Shown one piece after another: positions 36,769-45,955 of a stretch of DNA of 64,000 nt (within the stretch, counting starts at the first letter, position 1; every line of letters begins with the position of its first letter). Both the position numbers and the translations under genes were made by a program. Under the pieces are notes generated by a model. It was not told where the DNA came from, ran no database searches, and worked only from the letters and a program-made list of their open reading frames with translations. This DNA comes from Sphingomonas glacialis. GTDB taxonomy: Bacteria; Pseudomonadota; Alphaproteobacteria; Sphingomonadales; Sphingomonadaceae. The DNA lies in contig NZ_BNAQ01000003.1 of the NCBI RefSeq assembly GCF_014653575.1, positions 62,001-126,000 on the forward strand, read 5' to 3'.

Positions 36769-38227
36769 GGAGCCCTTCGTCGTCCCCCAGCAAGGTCGGC
36801 ACGCCCCGCAACACGCCCTGAAAGCCCGTCAACGGCTCACCGAGCGTGATCCCGTTGTCGCCGATCATGAACTCGCGGATCGTGTCCTCGTGGGGACCGG
36901 TCCGCTTCTTAACGACCGAAATCGCTCTTCGGACCCGTCCGCGCGCTTCGAAATATCGCAGCAAAATAACGGTATCGGCGAGGTAGGTGACATCGACCGG
37001 CGACTTCATGTCGCCGACCAGCCCGTGCTGCGCGACCGTCAGGAACGTCATCACGCCCTGCCGGTTCAGATATTGCAGAAGCTCGTGCATGTGCAGGATC
37101 AGCGCCTGCTCTTCGGGCATCGCCGCCTGATAGCCGTTGAGACTGTCGACGATCACGGTGCGCGCGGCATGCGTCTCGACACAGGCGCGGACGCGTTCGG
37201 AAAATTCGCCCGGCGTCAGTTCGGCAGCGTCGATCTGCTCGATCACCAGATTGCCCGCCGCGACCATCGCCTGCAGATCGATGTCGAGCCCCTTGGCGCG
37301 TTCGAACAGCAGACCGAGCTCTTCGTCGAAGATGAACATCGCCGCGCGTTCGCCGCGCGCGACCGCAGCCCTGACGAATCCGAGCGTCAGCAGCGACTTG
37401 CCGGTCCCGGCCGGGCCGAGGATCAAGGTGCTCGCGCCGCGCTCGAACCCGCCACCGACCAGCGCGTTGAAGGCGGGATCATCGACCCCGACGGTCTCGC
37501 GCGTAAAAGCGGTCTTGTGCTCGGCCGCAACCAGCCGCGGAAACACGCGGATCCCGCCGGTCCCGATGACGAAATCGTGATAGCCACCAAGATATTTGCG
37601 GCCGCGATATTTGAGCACGCGCAGGCGGCGGCGCTCGGCGCCGTAATTCGGCGACAGCTCCTCGAGCCGAATCACCGCATGCGCGACGCTGTGGACGGTC
37701 TTGTCGCCGACATCGGCGGTGAGATCGTCGAGCATCAGGACCGTCGCGTCGGCCTTGGCGAAATAATGCTTCAGCGCGAGGATCTGGCGACGATAGCGCA
37801 GTGAGCTTTGCGCCAGCAGACGGATTTCGGACAAGCTGTCGAGTACGACGCGCACAGGCCCGATCCGCTCGAACGATTCGAAGATCCGCTTGGTCGTCTC
37901 GCCAAGCTCGAGATCGGAGGAATAGAGCAAGCTCTGTTGCTGATCGGCGTCGAGCAGGCTTTCGGGCGGCACGAGTTCATAGATATTGAACCCGTCAGCG
38001 AAGCTCCAGCCATGCGATGCAGCGCCATCGCGCAACTCTTCCTCGGTCTCCGATAAGGTGATGTAGAGCGCGCGCTCTCCCGCCGCGACGCCCGCCATCA
38101 GGAATTGCGTGGCGATCGTCGTCTTGCCCGTACCAGGGCTTCCTTCGAGCAGAAACAACCGCCCGCGCGAAAGGCCGCCGGCCAGAATGTCATCGAGGCC
38201 TGTCACCCCGGTCGCGCAATTGTCCAT
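36752..38227 (-). CDS. KaiC-like double-domain ATPase
   Basis: 491 residues with two RecA/KaiC domains: Walker A GSPGTGKT (29-36) and GPAGTGKS (271-278), catalytic acidic residues in SETEEE (59-64) and FDEELG, and the C-terminal YLADTVILLRYFEARG and RRAISVVKKRTG typical of the KaiC family. No kaiA or kaiB is nearby, as usual in alphaproteobacteria. The coupled hybrid kinase suggests the pair forms a signalling module. ATG at 38227 is used; a TTG one codon earlier is unlikely. Confidence 0.9.
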   Translation of the reverse strand: MDNCATGVTGLDDILAGGLSRGRLFLLEGSPGTGKTTIATQFLMAGVAAGERALYITLSETEEELRDGAASHGWSFADGFNIYELVPPESLLDADQQQSLLYSSDLELGETTKRIFESFERIGPVRVVLDSLSEIRLLAQSSLRYRRQILALKHYFAKADATVLMLDDLTADVGDKTVHSVAHAVIRLEELSPNYGAERRRLRVLKYRGRKYLGGYHDFVIGTGGIRVFPRLVAAEHKTAFTRETVGVDDPAFNALVGGGFERGASTLILGPAGTGKSLLTLGFVRAAVARGERAAMFIFDEELGLLFERAKGLDIDLQAMVAAGNLVIEQIDAAELTPGEFSERVRACVETHAARTVIVDSLNGYQAAMPEEQALILHMHELLQYLNRQGVMTFLTVAQHGLVGDMKSPVDVTYLADTVILLRYFEARGRVRRAISVVKKRTGPHEDTIREFMIGDNGITLGEPLTGFQGVLRGVPTLLGDDEGLLGTKA

Positions 38228-38380
38228 CAAGCCTCACTACACCATCGTCGCTTCGCTTCGTGCCACGCGCCGACGTCTTCGATCCCTACCAAACCGTCGC
38301 CGGGGAGAGAACCACGTTCGCACTCGCGCGCGGGTCACTCAGCGGCTAGGGATGGCGCTACTATAAGAGAGGAAATCCCG

Positions 38381-39529
38381 ATGACCGATCCTGTTCCAAG
38401 CACTGGCCTCCAATTGCTGTCGCGCGTCACCAAGGACGCGCATCTCGAGGTCTCGCTGATCGACCAGCCGGTTCCCGCGCCGCGCGACGATCAAGTCGTC
38501 GTCAAGGTGCTGGCAACGCCGATCAATCCGTCAGATCTGGGATTGCTGTTCGGCGCCGCCGACATGAGCAGCGCTGTCGCGACGACGCGCGACGGCCATC
38601 CGCTCGTCACCGCCGATGTGCCGCCAGGCGGAATGCGCGCGATGGCGGGCCGGCTCGATGAAGCGATGCCGGTCGGTAACGAAGGCTCGGGGATCGTCGT
38701 CGCGGCCGGCGCCTCGCCCGCCGCGCAGGCGCTGCTCGGCAAGACCGTCGCGATGCTCGGTGGCGCGATGTACGCGCAATATCGCGTTCTGCGCGTCGCC
38801 GAGTGCATGGTGCTCCCCGACGGCACCGCGCCTGCCGATGGCGCATCGTGCTTCGTCAATCCGCTGACCTCGCTCGCGATGACCGAAGTGATGCGGCGCG
38901 AAGGCCACACCGCGCTGGTCCACACCGCCGCCGCGTCGAACCTCGGTCAGATGCTCGTCAAGATCTGCCTCAAGGACGGGATCCCGCTCGTCAACGTCGT
39001 CCGCAGCCCGGCGCAGGCCGAGTTGCTGCGCGGGATCGGCGCGGTGCATGTCGCCGATTCGAGCCAGCCCGACTTCCTCGAGACGCTTACCGCGATGATG
39101 GTCGAGACCGGCGCGACGCTCGCCTTCGACGCGATCGGCGGCGGCAAGCTGGCCGGGCAGTTGCTCAGCTGCATGGAGGCAGCCGCAGTCAAGCGGATGA
39201 CGACCTATAGCCGCTACGGATCGGACACCTTCAAGCAAGTCTATATCTATGGCGGGCTCGACGTCGCGCCGACCACGCTCAACCGCAACAGCTTCGGCTT
39301 CAGCTGGTCGCTCAGCGGCTTCCTGCTGACGCCGTTCCTCGTCAAGATCGGCGCCGAGGCGGTCCAGGCGCTCAAGGATCGCGTCGTTGCCGAGCTGACG
39401 ACGACCTTTGCGAGCCACTACACGCACGAAATCTCGTTGGTCGAGGCGCTTCAGCCAGACGTGATCGAAGCGTATAATCGCCGCGCGACGGGGACGAAGT
39501 ATCTGATCTGCCCGCACAAGGCTGGCTGA
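38381..39529 (+). CDS. Zinc-type alcohol dehydrogenase / quinone oxidoreductase family (MDR)
   Basis: 382 residues of the medium-chain dehydrogenase/reductase superfamily. The GroES-like N-terminus has VKVLATPINPSDLGLLFG and GNEGSGIVVAAG. The Rossmann part has ALVHTAAASNLGQMLVKICL in place of the usual quinone-reductase motif. Cysteine ligands for structural zinc are not evident, so it is probably an NAD(P)H-dependent reductase. AGAGAGGA lies 8 bases before the ATG. It stands alone, divergent from the KaiC-kinase pair. The substrate is unknown. Confidence 0.82.
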   Translation: MTDPVPSTGLQLLSRVTKDAHLEVSLIDQPVPAPRDDQVVVKVLATPINPSDLGLLFGAADMSSAVATTRDGHPLVTADVPPGGMRAMAGRLDEAMPVGNEGSGIVVAAGASPAAQALLGKTVAMLGGAMYAQYRVLRVAECMVLPDGTAPADGASCFVNPLTSLAMTEVMRREGHTALVHTAAASNLGQMLVKICLKDGIPLVNVVRSPAQAELLRGIGAVHVADSSQPDFLETLTAMMVETGATLAFDAIGGGKLAGQLLSCMEAAAVKRMTTYSRYGSDTFKQVYIYGGLDVAPTTLNRNSFGFSWSLSGFLLTPFLVKIGAEAVQALKDRVVAELTTTFASHYTHEISLVEALQPDVIEAYNRRATGTKYLICPHKAG

Positions 39530-39537
39530 TCGCCGCA

Positions 39538-39587
39538 GGGCGAACGTCAGGCACCCCCAACGGGATACACCCGCCTGACGTTCGCCC
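39538..39587. other. Perfect 14-bp hairpin after the dehydrogenase gene
   Basis: GGGCGAACGTCAGG (39538-39551) and its exact reverse complement (39574-39587) flank a 22-base spacer. It lies 8 bases after the dehydrogenase stop and 21 bases before the EcfG promoter. No T-run follows, so it may be a Rho-independent-like terminator lacking a U-tract, or a protein-binding site. It separates the two transcription units. Confidence 0.55.
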
Positions 39588-39608
39588 GGGCCAACCGCTG
39601 CGCATTGA

Positions 39609-39634
39609 GGAACCGACCTGCACGGCAAAGCGTT
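39609..39634 (+). promoter_or_regulatory. EcfG general-stress sigma-factor promoter
   Basis: GGAAC (39609-39613), 17 bases, then CGTT (39631-39634). This is exactly the published EcfG consensus GGAAC-N16/17-CGTT of alphaproteobacteria. Transcription should start near 39641, 25 bases before the next gene's likely start, which also has a suitable Shine-Dalgarno in between. This places the HWE-like gene in the general stress response. Confidence 0.85.
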
Positions 39635-39666
39635 CGAGTGGATTAAACCCGCTCGAGGTGGAATCC

Positions 39667-40389
39667 GTGGCCCGACACCGAATGTCCCTGGAGTGTGCCC
39701 CCTTTGCCGAGACCGCCGGCTTGCGCGCCGATCTGGCGGAGGTGAAAGCACAGCTCCGCGCGGCACGGTCGGCGCTCGACGACGAGCGCGACCGCGCGGC
39801 CCAGCTGATCACGACGATTCGATCGATCGTCTCGCAAAGTCCTGCCTCGGGCGAGCCGGCCGATACCATTGCGGACCACTTTGCCGCACGGCTTGACGTC
39901 CTGGCACGCTATCACCGGCATCCCCGCGAATCGCACGACCTGGAAATGCTCATTCGCGATGAACTGCGCGAATTCCAATTCGGATGGGATCCGCGGATCA
40001 CGATCGGTGGCCAGATCGCATGGGTCCAGCCCGCACAAGCGCAAGCGCTGGCGCTCGCGTTCCACGAACTGATCATCAATGCGCTCAAGTTCGGTGCCTT
40101 GTCGCACCCTGGCGGCAAGCTGCAGATCGCCTGGGTGGCGACGACCAGCGAGCTGCGGCTCGATTGGACCGAAACCGGCGGCGCCGTCGAGCAAAACGTC
40201 GCCCACCATCACGGCTTCGGGCGCGAACTGATCGAGCAGGCGCTGCCCGATCAACTCGGTGCGCGCACGCACTTCGCGTTGCGCGCGGACGGACTCCATT
40301 GCCGAATCGGATTGCCGCTCGGTTCGCGCCACGCCTTCACGCACCGCATCGTCGCGAACATCCTATCGCAGAGCACCGCATTACAATAA
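39667..40389 (+). CDS. HWE/HisKA_2-type kinase-like protein lacking the phospho-acceptor His
   Basis: 240 residues, no membrane segment or sensor domain. The C-terminal ATPase domain is typical of HWE kinases: FHELIINALKFGALSHPGG, LRLDWTETGG and GFGRELIEQALP. In the preceding dimerisation helix the invariant HRxxN box appears as DRAAQ (Asp about residue 42, in DDERDRAAQLITTIRSIVSQ), so the phospho-His is missing. It may bind or dephosphorylate a partner, as the HisKA_2 protein PhyP does in Sphingomonas. GTG at 39667 is chosen for GAGGTGGA 5 bases upstream; ATG at 39682 and GTG at 39658 are alternatives. Confidence 0.8.
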   Translation: MARHRMSLECAPFAETAGLRADLAEVKAQLRAARSALDDERDRAAQLITTIRSIVSQSPASGEPADTIADHFAARLDVLARYHRHPRESHDLEMLIRDELREFQFGWDPRITIGGQIAWVQPAQAQALALAFHELIINALKFGALSHPGGKLQIAWVATTSELRLDWTETGGAVEQNVAHHHGFGRELIEQALPDQLGARTHFALRADGLHCRIGLPLGSRHAFTHRIVANILSQSTALQ

Positions 40390-40519
40390 ATTTGGTTGGG
40401 GCGGTTCCGCGTCGCTGACATAGATACGGCACAGTATTGTCGAACTATTTGACGCGATTGATCTACATTATTGCCATTCTTACAGGCTTTCCGCAGTATC
40501 GGGTGTCAGCGAGTACGCC

Positions 40520-41341
40520 ATGCCTATGGCGCTGGAGTGTTCACCCCAAATTACTCGGGCTATCATGGACCAGCAGACTGCTCCGCACGACTTCGACCAG
40601 GCGAAACGGGGGGCACACGTGCTCGAAGACCCGTTTGTACCGCTGTTGGCCAAATTACAGCGCGTCTCGCACCTCGACGGAGACGACCTCCTGGCGATTC
40701 GGGCGTGGCCGATTCGTATGCAGAACGTACGCGGCAACGGCTACCTCCTGCGCGACGGGCAAATGGTGCGCGACTGCAGCTTGGTCCTTGAAGGGCACGC
40801 CTTTCGCAGCAAACTGACCGGCGTCGGGCAGCGCCAGATCCTGTCCTTCCACCGCCGCGGCGATATCGTCGATCTCCACCATCTCGAACTGCGCACCGCC
40901 GACCATAATGTTCAGGCGCTCAACGAGGCGCGGATCGCCTGGATTCCGATCGATGCGATCCGCGCGACGATCGACGCGCGCCCGAACGTCGCGCGCGCGT
41001 TGTGGCGCGACAGCTTGATCGACGGATCGATCCAGCGCGAATGGATCCTCAACGTCGGTCGGCGCGACGCGCGGACGCGGATCGCGCATCTGTTGTGCGA
41101 GCTGATCTATCGGCGCGAAGGGCCGCCGCTCGACGACGCGCAACGCCGTTTCGAACTGCCAATGAGCCAGGAACAGATCGCCGACGCGACCGCGCTCACC
41201 CCGGTGCACGTCAACCGCATGCTGCAGAATCTCGAGGCCGAGCAGCTGATCGCGCGCGAACGGCGGATGTTCGTTGTGCAGGATTGGGACGCGCTGTGCC
41301 GGGTCGCCGATTTCGACCCGGCCTATCTCCACTTCGATTGA
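40520..41341 (+). CDS. Crp/Fnr family transcriptional regulator
   Basis: Up to 273 residues: a cyclic-nucleotide-binding-like sensor (about 40-165) and a Crp-type winged helix with MSQEQIADATALTPVHVNRMLQNL (about 214-237). No Fnr-type cysteine cluster is seen, so oxygen sensing through Fe-S is unlikely; the ligand is unknown. Neither ATG 40520 nor the in-frame ATG 40565 has a clear Shine-Dalgarno. The 130-base gap before it has AT-rich promoter-like sequence but no site I can name. The gene converges on the efflux operon with a 7-base gap. Confidence 0.85.
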   Translation: MPMALECSPQITRAIMDQQTAPHDFDQAKRGAHVLEDPFVPLLAKLQRVSHLDGDDLLAIRAWPIRMQNVRGNGYLLRDGQMVRDCSLVLEGHAFRSKLTGVGQRQILSFHRRGDIVDLHHLELRTADHNVQALNEARIAWIPIDAIRATIDARPNVARALWRDSLIDGSIQREWILNVGRRDARTRIAHLLCELIYRREGPPLDDAQRRFELPMSQEQIADATALTPVHVNRMLQNLEAEQLIARERRMFVVQDWDALCRVADFDPAYLHFD

Positions 41342-41348
41342 GCCGTCG

Positions 41349-42770
41349 CTAGCTCGAAGTCACGCCACCGCCTGCAGCCTGGAACAAGGCGACGGTATCG
41401 ATGAGCCGCGCCGCGCGCGCCTGGATGACGAGCGAACGCGCCTGCGCATCGGTCGCGGTCGCGTTGAGCAAGGCAAGCGTGCCGACATCGCCGAGCGCGA
41501 GCTGTCGCCGGATGAAGCCGAGCGCCCGCGCCGACGAATCACCCGCGCGCGACGCCGCGTCATAGGCGTCGGCATCGGTACGCAGCCCGGTCAGCGCGTC
41601 CGACACATCGCCGAACGCCTGAAGCACGGTCGCGCGATATTGCGCCTTGGCCCCATCGAGCGCGGCCTCGGCGGCGCGTTGCTGGTGGCGCAGCGCGCCT
41701 GCGTGGAAGATCGGCTGCGTCACACCGCCGAGCACCGACCAGAACGGATTGCCGCTCTTGAACATGTCGAACAGATGCTGCGCGGTGCCGCCGCCGCTGG
41801 CCTCGAGCTGGATGCTGGGCAGCCGCGCCGCGACCGCCGTCCCGACATCGGCCGCAGCACCCTCGAGCTGCGCGCGCGCCGCTCCCACGTCGGGCCGCCG
41901 CGCGACCAGATCTGACGGCAGCAGCACCGGCAGGTCCTGCGGCAACACGAGCGCCGTCAGCGACGGCAGCGCCGGCAGCGCGCTGCCAGGGGTACGCCCG
42001 ATCAGCGTGGCGATGATGACGCGCTGATGCGCCTCGGCGCGGACCAGCGCCGGCAGCGCGCTTTGCGCGGTGGCGAGCGCCGCCTGTTGCGTCGCGACAT
42101 CCGCCGCGCCGACCGCGCCGAGCTGCTGCCGCTTGAGCAATTGCGCGAGGATGTCGCGATTGACCGCGACGCTCGTCTGGAGCGCCGCGATCTGGTCGGC
42201 GAGCGAGGCGCGCTGGATCACTGCCTGGACGAGATTGGCGAGCACCGTGGTGCGCGCGGCATCGAGCCGGTGCCGCTGCACTTCGGCCAGCGCGCGCGCC
42301 GAGCGGATCCGCGTCTTGATGCCGCCGAACAGATCGGGGTTGTACGTGACGCTCAGCTGCGCGGTGTGCAGCGTGTAGAGTTGCTGGTTCGAGTCGCTGA
42401 CCGCGGGCGAGAGCGCATACGACACGCGCGTGCGCTGCGCCTGGTAACTCGCGTCGACCTGCGGCAGCGCGCTGCCTGCGGTGGCGGACGCTTGCTCGCG
42501 CGCCTGGCGCAGGGTCGCGTCGGCGACCGCGATATCCGTGGCGTGCGCGAGCGCCTCGGCGACCAGCGTATCGAGCTCGCTGCTGGCGAAGGCGCGCCAC
42601 CATTCGCGGGGAACTTCGGCGACGCGGGTCACCTGCGTCGGCCCCTGCGTTGGCGCGAAGCTCTGCGGCGCGGTCGCCGGCGGCAGCGCGACCGGAGGCA
42701 CCACAGTGCGCGGGCCCATCGCACACGCGCTGACGCTCAGCGCGAGCAGGCTGATGGCAATCCGCTTCAT
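41349..42770 (-). CDS. RND efflux outer-membrane lipoprotein (NodT/TolC family)
   Basis: 473 residues with a lipoprotein signal peptide (LSVSAC, lipidated C16) and the duplicated OEP domain of outer-membrane efflux channels, with the typical DLVARRPDVGAARAQL and FWSVLGGVTQPIF stretches. It overlaps the RND pump gene by 4 bases and is last in the three-gene efflux operon. It forms the outer-membrane exit duct of the tripartite pump. Confidence 0.92.
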   Translation of the reverse strand: MKRIAISLLALSVSACAMGPRTVVPPVALPPATAPQSFAPTQGPTQVTRVAEVPREWWRAFASSELDTLVAEALAHATDIAVADATLRQAREQASATAGSALPQVDASYQAQRTRVSYALSPAVSDSNQQLYTLHTAQLSVTYNPDLFGGIKTRIRSARALAEVQRHRLDAARTTVLANLVQAVIQRASLADQIAALQTSVAVNRDILAQLLKRQQLGAVGAADVATQQAALATAQSALPALVRAEAHQRVIIATLIGRTPGSALPALPSLTALVLPQDLPVLLPSDLVARRPDVGAARAQLEGAAADVGTAVAARLPSIQLEASGGGTAQHLFDMFKSGNPFWSVLGGVTQPIFHAGALRHQQRAAEAALDGAKAQYRATVLQAFGDVSDALTGLRTDADAYDAASRAGDSSARALGFIRRQLALGDVGTLALLNATATDAQARSLVIQARAARLIDTVALFQAAGGGVTSS

Positions 42771-45700
42771 GCCAGCGCCTCCCCTTCGCTCGCGGGATGC
42801 GGATGATGCCCGACATCGCGGCCATGCGCGCCGCGATCCTCGGGCGCGACGCGGTGCGAGAACAGGTCGATCAGCACCGGCAGCACGAGCAGGATCAGGA
42901 TCGGCGCGAGCGTCATTCCCCCGACCACGACCAAAGCGAGCGGCTTCTGCACCTGGCTACCGATGCCGTTCGAGAGCGCGGCCGGCAGCAACCCGATCGC
43001 CGCGACCAGGCAGGTCATCACCACCGGCCGCAGGCTATGCCGCACCGTCGTCGCGATCGCGCCTTCGCGCGCGACGCCCTCGTCGATCGCATGGTTGAAG
43101 GTGGTGACGACCAGGATGCCGTCCATCACCGCAATGCCGAACAGCGCCACGAAGCCGATCGCCGACGAAATGCTGAACGCCGTCCCCGACACCGCGAGCG
43201 CGAGCACGCCGCCGATGATCGCCATCGGGATCGCCGAAAAAGCGAGCAGGCTGTCGCGGATCGAGCCGAAATTGGCGTAGAGCAGCAGCAGGATCAGCAG
43301 CAGGCTGATCGGCACCACAACCTCGAGCCGCGCGACGGCATTGTTGAGATTGTCGAGCTCGCCCGCCCATTCGAGATGATAGCCCGGCGGCAGATGGACG
43401 CTGCGCGTAATCTCGGCGCGCGCCTGATCGACCGCACCGCCGAGATCGCGACCGCGCACCGAGAATTTGATCGGGATGTAGCGCTCCTGATGCTCGCGAT
43501 AGATGAACGACGCGCCCGAGGTCAGCTTCACGTCGGCGACTTCGGACAGCGGCACCTGGATCGTACCCGTGCCATTCGGCGAAGGCGCACCGACGGTGAT
43601 GCGACGGATCGAATCGATGCTGTCGCGCTGTTCGGCACGGAGGCGGACGATGATCGGGAAGTGGCGGTCGGTGCCCTTCTCGTACAGATCGGCATTCGAT
43701 TGCCCACCGATCGCCGCGGCGACGGTCGCGTTGAGGTCGTCGGGGGTCAGGCCGTAGCGCGAGGCGCGCGCGCGATCGACGTCGATCCGCACCGTCGGCT
43801 GGCCGAGCGACTGGAACACGCCGAGGTCGACGATGCCGGGGACCTTGGCCATCTTGTCCTTGATCTGGTCGGCGTACTTTTCGAGCGTCGCGAGATCAGG
43901 ACCGAACAGCTTGATCGAATTGGCGCCCTTCACGCCCGAGGCGGCTTCCTCGACATTGTCCTCGATATATTGCGAAAAGGAGAAGTCGACGCCCGGGTAT
44001 TTCGCCTGGAGCTTCTTCGACAGCTCGGCGGTCAGCGTCTCCTTGGTGACGCCCGCGGGCCATGTGCCGAACGGCTTCAACGGCACGAAGAATTCGGCGT
44101 TGAAGAAGCCGGTCGAATCGGTCCCGTCATCGGGCCGGCCATGCGCCGAGAGCACCGATTCGACCTCGGGATAGGCCGCGATCATCCGCCGCACGCCGTT
44201 GACGACGGGCTCCCCGGCCTCGAGGCTGATCGATGCGGGCAAGCTCGCGCGGATGTACATATTGCCTTCCTCGAGATGCGGCAGGAATTCGATCCCGAGC
44301 GAGCGCACGCCGACCATCGCCGCGGCGAGCAGCAGCAACGCGCCCCCGACCGCGAGCACGCGGTTGCCGAGCGCGAAGGCGGCGGCGGGTTCGTAGGCGC
44401 GGCGCAGCTTGCCGACGATCCACGTCTCGACCTCGGACAGTTTGTCGGGGAGCAGCAGCGTCGCGAGCACCGGCGCGACCGTGAAGGTCGCGATCAGCCC
44501 GCCGGTGATGGCATAGGCATAGGTCTTCGCCATCGGCCCGAAGATATGCCCCTCGACTCCGGTCAGCGTGAACAGCGGCAGGAAGCTCGCGATGATGATC
44601 GCCGCCGCAAAGAAGATCCCGCGGCTGACCTCATGGCTCGCGCCGAGCACCGCCGAGAAGCGGCTCGCCAGCGTATAGTGCCCGCGCCCGTTTTCGACAT
44701 GCGCCGAACGCTCGACCATGTGGCGAAAGACGTTCTCGACCATGATCACGCTCGCATCGACGACCAGCCCGAAATCGAGCGCGCCGACCGACAGCAGGTT
44801 CGCGCTTTCACCCTGAAGCACGAGGATCAGGATCGCGAAGGCGAGCGCGAACGGGATCGTCGCCGCGACGATGATCGCGCTGCGCAGGTTCCCGAGGAAC
44901 GCCCATTGCAGGAAGAAGATCAGCGCGATGCCGGCGACGAGATTTTCGAGCACGGTGTGGATCGTCAGCTTGATCAGATCGGAGCGATCATAGACGCGGT
45001 CGAGATGCACGCCCGGCGGCAGCAGCCCCGAGGCGTTGATGTCGGACACTTCCTTCTGCACCGCCTGGATCGTCGGCATCGACTGCGCGCCGCGCTGCAT
45101 CAGCACGATGCCCTGCACGATGTCGTCTTCATTGTTGTAGCCGGCGATGCCGAGCCGCGGCTCGTTGCCGATCTGGACGCGCGCGACGTCCTTCAACAGG
45201 ATCGGCTGGCCGTTGGCACTGCCGACCAGCACGTTCTCGATTCCCGAGACCGACTGGATCAGCCCGACGCCGCGGACGATCGCCGCCTGTGCGCCGAAGT
45301 TGATCGTCTGGCCGCCGACATTGCCGTCGCTCTTCGACAGCGCGGCGAGCACCTGCGACACCGTGACGCCGTGTGCCGCGAGCCGGTCGTTGTCGATCAC
45401 CACGTCATAGGCGCGCAGCTTGCCGCCCCAGCCCGTCACGTCGATCACGCCCGGGATCCGCTTGAAGCGACGTTGCAGCACCCAGTCCTGCAGCGTCTTC
45501 AAGTCCATCACCGAATAGCCCGGCGGCGCGGTGATCTTGTAGCGATAGATCTCGCCCACCGGACTCGTCGGCGACAGCGTCGGCTGCGCCCCGCCGGATA
45601 GCGGCGGCAGCTGCGACAGGCGGTTGATCACCTGCTGCTTGGCGGCCTCGTTGGTGAGATCGTAGCTGAACTGGATCTTGATGTCGGACAGGCCGAACAG

Positions 45701-45955
45701 CGAGATCGCGCGGATCGCGGTGAGGTGCGGGATGCCCGCCATGCCAACTTCGATCGGGATGGTGACGTTGCGCTCCATCTCCTCGGCCGACAGGCCTTGC
45801 GTCTGCGTGATGACCTCGACCATCGGCGGGACGGGATCGGGATAGGCCTCGATGTTGAGGTTCCAGAAGCCGATCGCCCCCGCCACCAGCATGGCGGCGA
45901 AAATGCCGACGATCAGCAGCCGCTGGCGCAGCGAGAATTCGACGATTCTGTTCAT
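42767..45955 (-). CDS. Heavy-metal efflux RND pump (CzcA family)
   Basis: 1062 residues, full length for HME-RND proteins, with 12 membrane helices and two large periplasmic loops. Helix 4 carries D394-F-G, D400 and E407 in GALDFGLVVDASVIMVEN. This Asp-Asp-Glu set is that of CzcA/CnrA-like exporters for Zn, Co, Cd or Ni, and differs from CusA-type Cu/Ag pumps. It exports metal from periplasm or cytoplasm using proton flow. It overlaps the genes on both sides by 4 bases. The precise metal is inferred only from these residues. Confidence 0.92.
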   Translation of the reverse strand: MNRIVEFSLRQRLLIVGIFAAMLVAGAIGFWNLNIEAYPDPVPPMVEVITQTQGLSAEEMERNVTIPIEVGMAGIPHLTAIRAISLFGLSDIKIQFSYDLTNEAAKQQVINRLSQLPPLSGGAQPTLSPTSPVGEIYRYKITAPPGYSVMDLKTLQDWVLQRRFKRIPGVIDVTGWGGKLRAYDVVIDNDRLAAHGVTVSQVLAALSKSDGNVGGQTINFGAQAAIVRGVGLIQSVSGIENVLVGSANGQPILLKDVARVQIGNEPRLGIAGYNNEDDIVQGIVLMQRGAQSMPTIQAVQKEVSDINASGLLPPGVHLDRVYDRSDLIKLTIHTVLENLVAGIALIFFLQWAFLGNLRSAIIVAATIPFALAFAILILVLQGESANLLSVGALDFGLVVDASVIMVENVFRHMVERSAHVENGRGHYTLASRFSAVLGASHEVSRGIFFAAAIIIASFLPLFTLTGVEGHIFGPMAKTYAYAITGGLIATFTVAPVLATLLLPDKLSEVETWIVGKLRRAYEPAAAFALGNRVLAVGGALLLLAAAMVGVRSLGIEFLPHLEEGNMYIRASLPASISLEAGEPVVNGVRRMIAAYPEVESVLSAHGRPDDGTDSTGFFNAEFFVPLKPFGTWPAGVTKETLTAELSKKLQAKYPGVDFSFSQYIEDNVEEAASGVKGANSIKLFGPDLATLEKYADQIKDKMAKVPGIVDLGVFQSLGQPTVRIDVDRARASRYGLTPDDLNATVAAAIGGQSNADLYEKGTDRHFPIIVRLRAEQRDSIDSIRRITVGAPSPNGTGTIQVPLSEVADVKLTSGASFIYREHQERYIPIKFSVRGRDLGGAVDQARAEITRSVHLPPGYHLEWAGELDNLNNAVARLEVVVPISLLLILLLLYANFGSIRDSLLAFSAIPMAIIGGVLALAVSGTAFSISSAIGFVALFGIAVMDGILVVTTFNHAIDEGVAREGAIATTVRHSLRPVVMTCLVAAIGLLPAALSNGIGSQVQKPLALVVVGGMTLAPILILLVLPVLIDLFSHRVAPEDRGAHGRDVGHHPHPASEGEALA

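Noticed and set aside
38309..38319. GAACCACGTTC inverted repeat between the KaiC-like and dehydrogenase genes
   Set aside because: Arms are only 4 bases and it does not fit the EcfG spacing; such short repeats are expected by chance.
42797..45601. Long plus-strand open frame inside the RND pump gene
   Set aside because: Low-complexity Arg/His/Asp-rich shadow of a clear minus-strand CzcA gene.
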